Shown: in pieces, positions 34,398 through 43,563 of the stretch
Numbering within the stretch: the first letter of the stretch is position 1
Layout of the letters: each line of letters opens with the position of its first letter
Assembly (NCBI GenBank): GCA_964430505.1
Contig: CAYSGH010000013.1
Location: 5,093 to 69,092 of the forward strand
DNA: 64,000 nt
Origin: UBA6176 sp032119375
Lineage (GTDB): Bacteria; Verrucomicrobiota; Verrucomicrobiia; Limisphaerales; UBA9464
Direction of reading: 5' to 3'
Notes under the pieces: generated by a model
The model's database searches: none
What the model saw: the letters and a program-made list of their open reading frames with translations, nothing else
What the model was told of the DNA's origin: nothing
Program-made: the position numbers and the translations under genes

Positions 34398-35340
34398 TCA
34401 GGCGATCATGTCGTGCATCGGCTCGCCGTAGTCGATCTCCAGGCGGGTGCGCCCGGGAAGGGTCAGGCGCCGTGGGTCCAAGCCGAGCTGGTGCAGGACG
34501 GTGGCATGGAGGTCCGTGACGTAGTGGTGGTGCTCCACCGCGTGGAATCCGAGTTCGTCCGTGGCCCCATGGGCGACGCCGCCCCGGATGCCACCGCCGG
34601 CCAACCAGACCGAGAATCCACACGGATGATGGTCCCGGCCGTCGCTGCCCTGCGCCCCCGGCGTGCGCCCGAACTCGGCCCCCTGCACCACCAGGGTCTC
34701 GTCGAGAAAGCCCCGCTCCTTCAGGTCCTTGAGCAGGCCCGCGATCGGCTGCTCCACCTGGGCGCATCCCACTTCCGGGTTCCGGCGGCAGGGTCTTGTT
34801 GAGCGCGCCCAGCCCATAGTGGACCCACGACCCCATCGTCGGGAACTGGCCCTCGAAAACGTGTCGGCCCGTGTGGAACTGGAGCTGCGCCCCGTGGTTG
34901 TTGTCGGTCGTCCACATCGACCGCACCACGGCGATGTCATCGATCAGTCGCCCCCGTGTGGCCACCATTCGCTGACCTCGAGGCCGCTTTGCCCCCCGGG
35001 GACGATGGCCCACCTGCATCGGGAAAATCCTGGGATGGGCCTTGTCCAACCCAGCCACGATCTCGCGGAGGTTCTTCTTCAGGTTGGGCCAGTCGAGGGT
35101 CCCCTTGTAGGGCGTCTCCGCGAAGGTCTTCCCCGCGTGGCGGTTTGGCTCCGGCCTCGGAACAAGGCTCCCATCTGGCTGGCGCCGCCCTGCAGGACGA
35201 GCCAGATCACGCTGCGGGCGCGCGGCCCGAAATGGGCGAGGCCGGCCGCCGCCCCCATTGGGTCCGGTCACCGCCGCCCGCCGCCCGCCGTCGCGGGCCA
35301 ACATCGACCCCAGAACCATGCCGCTCATGCCCATGCCCCA
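34398..35340 (-). pseudogene. DUF1501 (secreted sulfatase-like) protein, broken by several frameshifts
   Basis: Segments of one DUF1501 protein are found in order on the minus strand but in different frames: SVIWLVLQGGASQMG (about 35180-35225), HAGKTFAETPYKGTLDWPNL, GQSGLEVSEWWPH-like text (about 34950-34990), LIDDIAVVRSMWTTDNNHGA and FPTMGSWVHYGLGALNKTLP, and finally GLLKDLKERGFLDETLVVQG through GRDHHPCGFSVWLAGGG to the normal end. At least three shifts are needed. Intact members sit next to PSCyt1/DUF1549 genes; none is here. The gene is dead. Confidence 0.8.
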
Positions 35341-35493
35341 ATCCGTCAGGAACGACCGTCAGGTCCTCCTGGGCCCGGCGCATGGGATCCTGGGACGGCA
35401 ACACCGGGGAGGCGTCGCCGACCGTCGCAGGGGTGAGACGGGACAAAAGCCGGGACCGGCTGAATCGACGGCTGCGTGGACGGTGCGGGTCCA

Positions 35494-35705
35494 TCCAAGG
35501 GGGAGTCCGGAGCGTCCATGCGCGCCTGGACGAATGGCTGCGGATGCGGGTTCGCAGCCTCCCGCGATGGCGGGTGGGCCGAGAGGGCCGTGGAGGTGGT
35601 CGTGACCTTCAACGCCACCCCAATGCCTACTTTGCGGAGTGGGGGCTCTTGTCCCTGCACGAACGAGCCACGACCGAGCGCACCCGTCCCGCCACATGCG
35701 TGTGA
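35494..35705 (+). pseudogene. Group II intron reverse transcriptase/maturase, C-terminal remnant
   Basis: One frame reads VHARLDEWLRMRVRSLPRW, then REGRGGGRDLQRHPNAYFAE and WGLLSLHERA, which is the end of bacterial group II intron-encoded proteins (the D.W.R.R.RS...R segment followed by WPNAYF...GL.SL). Reverse-transcriptase motifs upstream are not found, so only the last 60 or so codons remain. It is directly followed by a domain V-like sequence at 35716, as in a real intron 3' end. Recognition is from memory of the family. Confidence 0.6.
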
Positions 35706-35715
35706 CACACCCACC

Positions 35716-35791
35716 GGAGATCCGGATGCGGGAGATCTGCCCGTCGGGGTGCGGAGGGAGGGTGGGGCGCAAGCCCCAGCCCTACCCCTAT
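35716..35791 (+). ncRNA. Degenerate group II intron 3' end (domain V/VI-like)
   Basis: The stretch GGAGATCCGGATGCGGGAGA with TCTGCCCGTC after it resembles domain V of group II introns, but the returning strand (expected CCGGTTC) reads GGGGTGC, so the helix is damaged. It is followed by G-rich/C-rich pairing and by CCCTACCCCTAT, typical of intron 3' ends. It is placed just after the maturase remnant. It is not expected to splice. Confidence 0.5.
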
Positions 35792-36404
35792 GGGCGTGGC
35801 GTTGGGCGATCCACGGCGTGCTGGGGAACCCCCCCCAACCTTCGGGTGCACGGCGCGGACGTCGCGGCGAACCCATCGCTCCCTTCCGCTGACGTCACCA
35901 GGGAGCCCGCCCGAACTCCCACCGTGTTCACATCCCCAGCCTGCCACGCATCCCGCTGCCATGGGTAGATGTGCCCGCCCCACCGTTTCCCAATCACCCG
36001 CCCTCGGTCACCGAAAGTGTAAGGCCATGCGCAGCGCGACGGTTGGGAGGGGGCTAGGCTGGCGACCTGGCGGCCGAGGGAAGAGGGGATGAATCCATTG
36101 GATTGGGCCAGCGTCCTTTCAGGTGCGGCGGAGGTCTCCCGGCGGCCCTGGGGAGGCGGCCAAGGGCGGCCGGGGTGCGCTGGCCCTCGGACGCTCGGGT
36201 TGCACTCCGGCAGAGCACCGTCTTGCCGCCGCCACCAAGACGCCCGCGATGGGAGGCTTGACCACCACGAGCTAAATCCTTTAACGACAACGCCCCCAAT
36301 GGGGAGGTACCCTTTGGCCAGACCGCATGACGACATGCTGTTCCTCCGGAGGGGCAGCGGATGAACGGCCCAGTGGGCCCAATCTTTGGATTCTTGAACC
36401 TGCC
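35792..36404. other. Gene-free region upstream of the glycosyltransferase
   Basis: About 610 bases without a supported gene. Frames are open by chance but have no codon pattern or family match. It is less GC-rich toward the glycosyltransferase start and may hold its promoter; no convincing -35/-10 pair can be pointed to. Confidence 0.4.
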
Positions 36405-37940
36405 ATGAAAAAAACGATCTTGCTGCTGATGGCCGCAATTCTGGGGCTTGCTGTCCTGGGTGCCTTTCCAGCCGTCCATGTGTCCCTCGTCGTCATCAAT
36501 TTCGCGGTTCACATTGTCATCCTTGGGACGCAGTTGCTTTTGTCCCGCCTCCCTAGAATTCCTGTCAGAACGGGGCGTGTGCTAAATGCCGAGCCGTTTG
36601 TGTCCGTGTACGTTCCAGCGCACAACGAGCCACCGGCAGTGCTCCGGGAAACCCTCCAATCCTTGCGCCACCTCCGTTGGCAGAACTACGAGGTGCTGGT
36701 CATCGACAACAACACGCCGGACGAGGCAACCTGGCGCCCCATCGAGCAGCTATGTCGTGAACTGGGTCCCAGGTTTCGTTTTCTGCACGTTGAAGGATTG
36801 AAGGGAGCCAAGGCCGGCGCGATGAACTGGGCAAGGCAGTTCATGAACCCTATGGCCGAGTTCATCTTTGTGGTGGATGCGGACTACGTCGTTGAGCGAC
36901 GCGCCTTGAAGCGAGCCCTGAGCTATTGCTCGGAGGGGGTGGGATTGGTGCAATTCCCCCAGGAGTATCGCAACATCGGCCCTGCGAATGCCGGGATGGC
37001 ACTGGACTTCAAACACTTCTTTGCCGGCTACATGAACATGGCGAATCGCCTGGGGTGCGTTCCTTCGACCGGGACGCTGAGCCTGATCAGGGTGTCCGCC
37101 CTTCAAGCCGTCAACGGATTTGACACCATGGTCGTGACTGAGGACGCGGACCTTGGCTTTAGGCTCAACGCCGCGGGCTATCGTTCGGTCTATGCCCCCG
37201 AGGTCATTGGCCGTGGGCTCATGCCCCATGACCTGGAGGGGCTCAAGAAGCAGCGGTGGCGCTGGGCCTTTGGCAATGCGCAGATCTTGAAGCTGAACTG
37301 GCACCGCCTCCTCCGGAGCCGAGACCTGAGCATTCGACAGAAGGTTGGATATCTGGTTCACCTCACGGCGTGGTTCAACTTCAACCTTATCCCGAGCCTG
37401 ACCCTCATCCTGCTGGCGCCACTTGCCCTGACGGACCGTCTGCACACCCTGCATCCTTATCTTGTCGTCCTGTCCGGATTCACGCTGGCCACATTCATGG
37501 TGCTTCGGTTCGGCACCCTGTTCTACGGCCTCAGGAGGGAACATCACAGCCTCGGCGAGATATTCCTGGCGTTCCTCACTCACCTCGGCTTGGGCTGGGT
37601 CTTTAGCAGCAGTTGGATGAAATGCATTTGGGACCACCACTCTCCATTTGTTCGCACGAACAAGTTCATGACCGCCCGGGTACCCGGATTGCTCCGAAGC
37701 ACCATCGTCGAAGCTGGTTTGGGAGCCGCGTTGCTAGCCGCTTGTGTGGTCCTGACGATGACGGACTTTGTCATTGGTCCCGTTGCCGCATTCGCGATGG
37801 CGACGAGTCGATTCCTAATTTATTGGGTTTGGTGGCAAACCAAGAAAACGTGGCACATTACGGCGGACCTCAACACCGCAGCCCTCCGGGCGGCGCATGC
37901 ACACCATCCGTCGCATGCGGCAGTTTCGTGCGCTGACTAG
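36405..37940 (+). CDS. Processive family 2 glycosyltransferase (cellulose synthase-like)
   Basis: The protein is 511 aa. Two N-terminal helices (about 3-48) precede a GT-A domain with FVSVYVPAHNEPP, EVLVIDNNTPDE, the DxD motif VVDADY (158-160), the catalytic VVTEDAD (245-247) and QRWRW (283-287), the D,D,D,Q(Q/R)XRW set of processive enzymes such as cellulose, hyaluronan or curdlan synthases. Four or more C-terminal helices form the export channel. The polymer is unknown. Base and codon use are clearly less GC-rich than the surroundings and it lies between mobile-element remnants, so transfer is likely. No partner BcsB- or PilZ-like gene is adjacent. Confidence 0.85.
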   Translation: MKKTILLLMAAILGLAVLGAFPAVHVSLVVINFAVHIVILGTQLLLSRLPRIPVRTGRVLNAEPFVSVYVPAHNEPPAVLRETLQSLRHLRWQNYEVLVIDNNTPDEATWRPIEQLCRELGPRFRFLHVEGLKGAKAGAMNWARQFMNPMAEFIFVVDADYVVERRALKRALSYCSEGVGLVQFPQEYRNIGPANAGMALDFKHFFAGYMNMANRLGCVPSTGTLSLIRVSALQAVNGFDTMVVTEDADLGFRLNAAGYRSVYAPEVIGRGLMPHDLEGLKKQRWRWAFGNAQILKLNWHRLLRSRDLSIRQKVGYLVHLTAWFNFNLIPSLTLILLAPLALTDRLHTLHPYLVVLSGFTLATFMVLRFGTLFYGLRREHHSLGEIFLAFLTHLGLGWVFSSSWMKCIWDHHSPFVRTNKFMTARVPGLLRSTIVEAGLGAALLAACVVLTMTDFVIGPVAAFAMATSRFLIYWVWWQTKKTWHITADLNTAALRAAHAHHPSHAAVSCAD

Positions 37941-38335
37941 GGCGGTTTGTTGGTCGGGCAGTCAAGGAGCGCCCTCTGGCGGAGTCTTGGGGCGAGCCGG
38001 GGCTTCTCCGTTACCGGCGCCCACGTCGGACGCCATCCTCGGCCGTCCGTCACCCAATACGAGACCTGTCCAACGGGCGGCCAGGCGGCCCGCAATCGGC
38101 CAAGGGATTCGCTGGCTGTCAGCGCCTGCGCGAAACCCCGGCAGGGCTGCCGAATTGCAAAGGGGGTGGAAACCCGGAATCCCGAGGGCTTTTGGCCAGG
38201 ACCCAGGCCCGGGCGCCCGGCATGCCGGATCGCGTGGTCTGGTGCGGGTCATGTGTCCGTCGCCGGAAGGACGAAATGGAGCAATGGCGGACGTCGATGG
38301 GTGAAGAAGACGCCCGATTTGGAAATGGCCCCGAC
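37941..38335. other. Gene-free stretch before the transposase remnant
   Basis: No gene is supported. The sequence continues the composition of the acquired zone. Short inverted pairs are present (for example around GGCCAGGCGGCC), but no terminator with a T-tract. A similar empty stretch lies at 38606-38900. Confidence 0.35.
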
Positions 38336-38605
38336 ATGAAGGCGTGGTGCGGCCGTGCGATGCGGAGCCACCTGGAGCCGGCAAAGCGCGTGGCGCGGAT
38401 GTTGGTCGTGCACGAGGGGCGGTTGATGAACTGGTTTCGGGCGAGTGGGGAGCTGTGGAGCGGTTCGGCGGAAGGGTTGAACGACAAGATCCGGGGGGTG
38501 ACGAGGCGCAGCCATGGTTTTCGGTCGGATGAGGCCATGGAACTGGCTCTGTACCATGACCTTGGGCGACGACCCGAGCCGGAGGTCCCCCAGCATATCT
38601 GCCGT
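38336..38605 (+). pseudogene. ISL3-family transposase, C-terminal remnant
   Basis: The frame reads MKAWCGRAMRSHLEPAKRVA, RMLVVHEGRLMNWFRASGEL and SGSAEGLNDKIRGVTRRSHG, followed by FRSDEAMELALYHDLGRRPEPE. This is the end of ISL3-type DDE transposases (the catalytic Glu region with EGLNNKI and YGFR..EALEIALYH). The N-terminal zinc finger, HTH and first two catalytic Asp residues are absent and no terminal inverted repeats are recognisable. It is a dead insertion-sequence relic. Confidence 0.75.
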
Positions 38606-38900
38606 GGGGGCCGTGTTGGTTTCGGCTCTGTCAGCAGTCAGCCCTGTCGAGTCGCGGCCACGCACGATGACCTTCACTCGGCCGGGAAAGCCGCGCGGCC
38701 TAGGTCCGTGCCTCGCGACGCATCAAGAAGGCCAACCCAACTGGGGTCTGAGAACGGAGCCGAGGGACGAAGGAGTTGCGGCCAACGAAGGCCGATGGTT
38801 TGTCCGCGAGTCACGTGCGGGCATCCAATGCCCGGGTGATGCCAGGACGGCAGACGGCGGACAGCGACGGCAACACGGGTCGCCCACCACGTCGAATGAA

Positions 38901-39000
38901 CCTAGAAACGGCCGTTGGGCAGTCTGTAGGCCGCGTGCCCTCACGCGGCGATGGCGATGCCGCATGCCCGGTGCGCCGGGTCAGGGGACCCGGCCTACAG
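38901..39000 (+). repeat. Full cloverleaf palindrome with its conserved 23-nt lead
   Basis: CCTAGAAACGGCCGTTGGGC and AGT (38901-38923) precede the 77-nt element at 38924-39000. The outer stem CTGTAGG/CCTACAG is perfect; the hairpins GCCGCGTG-ccct-CACGCGGC and GCCGGGTC-aggg-GACCCGGC are perfect 8-bp stems. The same lead recurs at 63961. This copy lies 35 nt past the stop of the convergent NRPS-like gene and may end its transcript. Confidence 0.92.
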
Positions 39001-39035
39001 CCGCGTCGAGCCCACCAATGGGAACGCCCCGGGCC

Positions 39036-41990
39036 TCACCGTGCCCGCCGCCACCGTTCCAGCATGTTCCGCGTCGCGTGCTTCCAGACGGAGACCGAGG
39101 CACGGCTGCCATCCAGGGCTTGCAGGCACCACCGGAGGACCTGGCTGCGCGGCGCCCCGTGGCCAGGACGCTGCGAGGCAAGCGCCTTCTCGAACAGGGC
39201 GAGGCTCGCCGGGAAGATGCGCGGGGAGTCGGACGGGCACAGCATGGCCGGGTCGCGGGCCAACCTCCATTGGGCGTACTGCAAGAGCCTGGACCCGGGA
39301 TGCTGCGCGAGGCAGAGCCGAAGAACGCACCGAAGCGGCTCCGCATGTTCGGCGCGTCGAGCCAGCAGGAGGATCAACGCGAGGCAGCCATCCACGTCCA
39401 GCCTGGCGGGCATTTCCCGAAGGAGATCGTCGATCATGGCCCCGGCCTTGGGATGGTCGCGCGCGTGCAGGTCGAACAGGCGACCTCCATAGGATGGCAA
39501 GGCCCCCGTTGGGAGGGCCGAGCTCTGGCCGTGACGCTTCCCGGCGAGGAACTCCATGACGTTGGGCGTTGCCAGCCGCAGCACGTCGGCATCCCCCAGT
39601 TCCAGGTGCGAGACCGTGGGCACCTCCAACCGCGTCTGAACGTGGTCCTCGTCCCTCCATGCTCCGAAGTTGCCCCTCCCCACGACGGCGCCCATCAGCG
39701 CGGGCCGATGGACATGCAGCACCGCCGGCAGCCGGTCCGGATCGGCCGCCAGCAAGGGGAGCATGGCGCGCCGCGTCGATCGGCCGAGCCGGTGCATGGG
39801 GGCGCTGTCCAGCATGATCACGTGCGTCACCGGCCGCGGTGTGGCCGCGAGAAGCCTGCCGACCAGCCATGCGATGCTTCCCCCGATGGAATGCCCCACC
39901 ACGACATCGGGCGTCGGCATCTCGCCCGCGTGGAGGCGGTCCACGATCTCCCGGGCGCTGTGCCACCAGTTCCGGTGCTGCCGCATGGAGTGGCCATGCG
40001 CGAGGCGCACGTCGGCAGCCCAAATGTCATGGTCTGGGAACCACCCGGATCGCAGGATCGCCAGTGCCGGTGCGACGCCCCGGTTGCCGGGCATGACCAA
40101 CGCCACCCGCCTGGGCGCCCCTTGCCCGGGCCATGCCCGCCGCAGCCGGATCCCGGCGGGTCCCGGGTCGCGGCGTGGTGCCGAGGCGATGCCCAACAGG
40201 GAGGCGAGGCCCGGCAAGGTGGAATCACGGAGGAACGCCTCCGTTGGGAACCGGACGCCGAGTTCCTGCTCCACGGCCACCGCGAGCCGCAAGAGCTTCA
40301 GGGAGTCCCCTCCAAGCCCGAGAAAGCTGTCGTCCAGCCGGTGGGACCCCGGGCCCAACACATCATCCCAGATCCGCGCAAGGCGTCCCAAGGGATGCCC
40401 GTCCCCCGCCGGGTCCCTCGGGGGATGCCGGGGCTCGGCCACCTGGGCGAGGAGCTCCGGGTAGTTCACCTTCCCGCCGGGCAACAACGGAATCGCGGGA
40501 ACCCAGGTGATGCCCTGCGGGATCATGGAGTCCGGCAATCGCCCGCGAAGCCACCGGCGTGGATCCGTCGATGGCCCAAGGCCGGTGTCCGTCGTCACGA
40601 ACCCATGGAGCACGACCTCGTGTCCCTCCGCCCGCTCCAAGACGGCGGCACCAACGATCCCGGGCATCGAGAGCAACTGGTTCTCAACCTCGTTCAGGAA
40701 GACGCGATGACCGCGCACCTTCACCAGCCTGCCCAGCCTGCCGAGGTGCACGAGGCCCCCGCCCGGCAGCCGTCGCACCACGTCGCCCGTCGCATACATC
40801 CCCCCGGCGTCACCGGGCTCATCCACGCCGCCTCCCGCTCGATGCAGGGTCCCGCCCCGCATCTCGCCGAGCGCATGGTAGTCGGACCGTAGGAGCAGCT
40901 CGCCGCGGTCCTCGGCATCCGTGTCGTCCCCCAGGCGCCGGAGCGCATGGGAGCTCAGGGGGTACACGTGGCCAATGGGAACGGCCGGGGCCTGGACATC
41001 CATCTCGTCGCCCTGACTCCAGATGAACAGGGAGCTTTCCGTGCTGCCATAGACGTTCTGGACCAGGGTCGTCGGCCGCAGCAGACGCCGGGCCATGGCC
41101 AGGTCCGATTGCAGCAGCGGCTCGCCCGAGAAGCGCAGGGCATCGAGACGCTGCAAGGGGTCGATCGCACCGGGCCATGCCGCGAAGGCCCGGAACAGGG
41201 ACGGGGTAAAGCGTGCATGCCGCGCGCCCAGGTGGACGATCGCATGCGCCACGGCCTCAAACCCTCCAGCATTCACGTCCGCAAGGCACAGGGAGCCGCC
41301 GCTCAGCAGGAACACCAGGGCATGGTGCAGGAACCCGAAGTTGCCGTGGGTTCCCGCCACGAGAACGCGGGCGCCCGAAGGCACCCGCATCAGCCGAATC
41401 GAGGACTGCACCCGGACCTGCAACGTCCGCGCGGAATGTACCACCAGCTTGGGCGCACCCGTTGACTCCGATGTTGGGAAAATCATCGCCGGGGCATCGG
41501 CCGCCAAGAGCTTGCCGCGGGGCGGCGTCGCCGGGGCCTCGGGCCCGCCCACCAGATCATCCACGTTGAGGACACGGACTCCTGACGACCCTGGAAGCCG
41601 GGCCGCCGTTGTGTCATCGCACGCCACCAACGTCGCCCCGGACTCGCGAAGGATCGCCTCGATCCTTGCGTCCGGGTGCCCCGCATCGAGCAGCAGGAAG
41701 GCCCTGCCCGCCATGGCGCAGGCGAACCATGCCGCGACCGCGTCCAGGCCGGGGGCCTGCAACCATCCCACCGGCCCGGGCGCCACCCCGGCTGCATCGA
41801 TGCCGTGAGCGAGGTGGCACGCCCTCCGGAACAGGTCCCTGAAGCGGTGCCGGCCTCGGCCGTCCAGCACCGCCGGGGCGTCCGGCGAACGTTCCACCAC
41901 GCGTTCCAGCGCGACCGGCAACGGCTCCCCCAACCGCCCCTCATCGGGAGGCTCAAACGGCGATGCCAGCCAGGCGACCCCCTTGCTCAT
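39036..41990 (-). CDS. NRPS-like enzyme: adenylation, carrier and thioesterase/hydrolase domains
   Basis: The protein is 984 aa. The adenylation domain (about 20-500) shows the A3 loop FPTSESTGAPK, A5 VYGSTESS, A7 YATGDVV, A8 GRLGRLVKVRGHRVFLNEVE and A10 PGGKVNY with its Lys. A carrier domain follows with Ser563 in LGLGGDSLKLLRLA, the 4'-phosphopantetheine site. An alpha/beta hydrolase has VVGHSIGGSIAW (Ser701). The last 200 residues look helical, perhaps TPR-like. No condensation or reductase domain exists, so it loads one acid and releases it or passes it on. The ATG overlaps the upstream gene stop by ATGA. The acid activated is not predictable by eye. Confidence 0.85.
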   Translation of the reverse strand: MSKGVAWLASPFEPPDEGRLGEPLPVALERVVERSPDAPAVLDGRGRHRFRDLFRRACHLAHGIDAAGVAPGPVGWLQAPGLDAVAAWFACAMAGRAFLLLDAGHPDARIEAILRESGATLVACDDTTAARLPGSSGVRVLNVDDLVGGPEAPATPPRGKLLAADAPAMIFPTSESTGAPKLVVHSARTLQVRVQSSIRLMRVPSGARVLVAGTHGNFGFLHHALVFLLSGGSLCLADVNAGGFEAVAHAIVHLGARHARFTPSLFRAFAAWPGAIDPLQRLDALRFSGEPLLQSDLAMARRLLRPTTLVQNVYGSTESSLFIWSQGDEMDVQAPAVPIGHVYPLSSHALRRLGDDTDAEDRGELLLRSDYHALGEMRGGTLHRAGGGVDEPGDAGGMYATGDVVRRLPGGGLVHLGRLGRLVKVRGHRVFLNEVENQLLSMPGIVGAAVLERAEGHEVVLHGFVTTDTGLGPSTDPRRWLRGRLPDSMIPQGITWVPAIPLLPGGKVNYPELLAQVAEPRHPPRDPAGDGHPLGRLARIWDDVLGPGSHRLDDSFLGLGGDSLKLLRLAVAVEQELGVRFPTEAFLRDSTLPGLASLLGIASAPRRDPGPAGIRLRRAWPGQGAPRRVALVMPGNRGVAPALAILRSGWFPDHDIWAADVRLAHGHSMRQHRNWWHSAREIVDRLHAGEMPTPDVVVGHSIGGSIAWLVGRLLAATPRPVTHVIMLDSAPMHRLGRSTRRAMLPLLAADPDRLPAVLHVHRPALMGAVVGRGNFGAWRDEDHVQTRLEVPTVSHLELGDADVLRLATPNVMEFLAGKRHGQSSALPTGALPSYGGRLFDLHARDHPKAGAMIDDLLREMPARLDVDGCLALILLLARRAEHAEPLRCVLRLCLAQHPGSRLLQYAQWRLARDPAMLCPSDSPRIFPASLALFEKALASQRPGHGAPRSQVLRWCLQALDGSRASVSVWKHATRNMLERWRRAR

Positions 41991-43048
41991 GACCCTTGCA
42001 AGGCCGCCTCGGCATGGCACGCCCCCGCCATGCTTGGAACGAAGTCCCCCAAAGGCCGCGCCGCCTCGACGTGATAGACCCCGAAGGTTTCCGACGTCAG
42101 CAATCGTGGGATCCATCGGCCCTCCACCTCCAGGAAGCCCACGCATCCGTTCTGGGACCGGATGGCTCCGCCCGGGAAGGGCCGAAACGACAACAGGCCC
42201 GCATGGGCCACCTGGCGCATCACCACGGCCCGCCGCGCGTCCACGATCGGGGCCAGTTGCCTTGCCCAGCCGTCCTCGGCCCACCGATACAGGCCCCCCC
42301 GGTATCGTGCCTCGTCGGCACTGCAAGGGCGCCCCAGGAACCGCTCGATGATCCGGTGATCCTTCTCCGTCTGCGGCACCTGGGGCAGGTCGGCCGCCCC
42401 GGGGCAGGGCGCGTCCCCCGTCGGACCCAACTCCGACTGCACCAGCACCCGAACCCTCGCGGCGGCCCCGATGGCGTGGATCATGGACCGGAACCGCGCC
42501 GCGTAGGCCTCGGTGGCCGCAATCGGGATGTCGTTGACCCGGCGGGCAACGCCGTTGTTCAGGACAACCACGAACTCCATGCCGGGAGCATACGCCGCCG
42601 TCATGGCTTGGTGCAGCAACGTGACCTGCCACAGCAGCAGCAGCTCCGTTTGGTCCGGCACAAACGTGGGCTCCAGGACCCCGGGAAATGGCGATGCCCG
42701 ATACCCGCCGTTGTACAACAGGAACAACGGGACCGGCCGATGGCCCGTGATCGAATCGAGGAGCCTCTCCCGCAGGCTCGGCAAGGCCCCGGCCAGCCGA
42801 CCGCGCGCCTGGTGGTTGAACGTCCGGCTCAGCAACACCCGCGTCAGGACCTCCGCGCAGGCGCCCGCGTCCGCCGGGCCGTCGCCGGGCGTTGGATCGG
42901 AAGGCCCTGCCCACGCCCGCCGCATGTCGTCCACCCGCCCGGAAAGCCACGCCGACACGTGCGCCTGCCGTTCCTCGGAGGCCTGCGGAAGCCGGGGCCA
43001 AGCACCGCCTTGAGCCGCCATGGGCACTACTAGGATTTCTCGCCTCAT
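41987..43048 (-). CDS. Dit1/PvcA-like (isonitrile synthase-like) protein, remote similarity
   Basis: This 353-aa, probably cytoplasmic protein resembles the Dit1/PvcA family in order of segments: VPLFLLYNGGYRASPFPG in place of the family's substrate loop, FVPDQTELLLLWQVTLLHQA, YAPGMEFVVVLNNGVARRVN (family: Y.PGA...I.SDG.VF.D), and a C-terminal FRPFPGGAIRSQNG with a late Trp-Ile-Pro. Family members turn Tyr or Trp into isonitriles using ribulose-5-phosphate, or build dityrosine precursors. Key residues differ (NNG for SDG), so chemistry may differ too. GAGGG lies about seven bases before ATG 43048. It is translationally coupled to the NRPS-like enzyme. Confidence 0.45.
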   Translation of the reverse strand: MRREILVVPMAAQGGAWPRLPQASEERQAHVSAWLSGRVDDMRRAWAGPSDPTPGDGPADAGACAEVLTRVLLSRTFNHQARGRLAGALPSLRERLLDSITGHRPVPLFLLYNGGYRASPFPGVLEPTFVPDQTELLLLWQVTLLHQAMTAAYAPGMEFVVVLNNGVARRVNDIPIAATEAYAARFRSMIHAIGAAARVRVLVQSELGPTGDAPCPGAADLPQVPQTEKDHRIIERFLGRPCSADEARYRGGLYRWAEDGWARQLAPIVDARRAVVMRQVAHAGLLSFRPFPGGAIRSQNGCVGFLEVEGRWIPRLLTSETFGVYHVEAARPLGDFVPSMAGACHAEAALQGS

Positions 43049-43563
43049 CGAAACCCTCAGCCTGCGCCTCCCTCGAAAAACGGCCCAGCAAAACGGAGGG
43101 GGTCACGGCACCGAGCGGCGTGGCCCGAACGGGACGGGACCGAGGTAGCGGATGGGGCCGTGGAGGAGCCGGGCGTCGTCGAGGCCACCATGGGACCCGA
43201 AGCTCCGCTGGCGTGTGGCGGCGGGGGTGATCAACCCGGCCCGGACGATGACCCCGAGCGGGAGGGCGGCCCGGCAGGATTCCAAGGCGCCGGTGTCGCG
43301 GCCCCTGGACCGGGACGATTCGTTGGACCGGGCGTCCGGGCCCGGATGGCGATCCTGCCGTAGCCTTGCATTCCTTCGCCCGTGAATCGAGACGACGACC
43401 CCCGTTCCTCGCGCGGATCGGCCATGGACGCCGCCCCGCTCCAGCAAGGCGTGCCCAAGAGCCTCCATGAATCGTGACGCGGGAGGCCGTCGCAGCGTTC
43501 CATGCGTGGCAACGGCGCGGGGTTCGGGATAGGGTGCCGCCCGTGATTGCACCGACCGACAGC
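43049..43563. other. Divergent intergenic region between the biosynthetic pair and dinG
   Basis: About 515 bases with no supported gene. It must contain the promoters of both the PvcA-like/NRPS-like pair (minus) and dinG (plus). Frames are open on both strands only because of high GC. No operator-like palindrome was convincing. Confidence 0.4.

Noticed and set aside
29652..34519. Very long open frames opposite or beside the hybrid kinase (both strands)
   Set aside because: They are shadows caused by high GC and few stop codons; their translations are Arg/Pro/Ala/Gly-rich with no domains, while the kinase frame carries every expected motif.
38924..39000. The cloverleaf palindrome as a tRNA gene
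   Set aside because: The size and outer stem resemble a tRNA, but there is no anticodon arm of proper length, no TTCGANT loop and no acceptor-like 3' part; the arms carry 4-nt loops.
39036..41990. A full NRPS module with condensation domain
   Set aside because: No HHxxxDG-type condensation motif is found; the chain starts directly with the adenylation domain.
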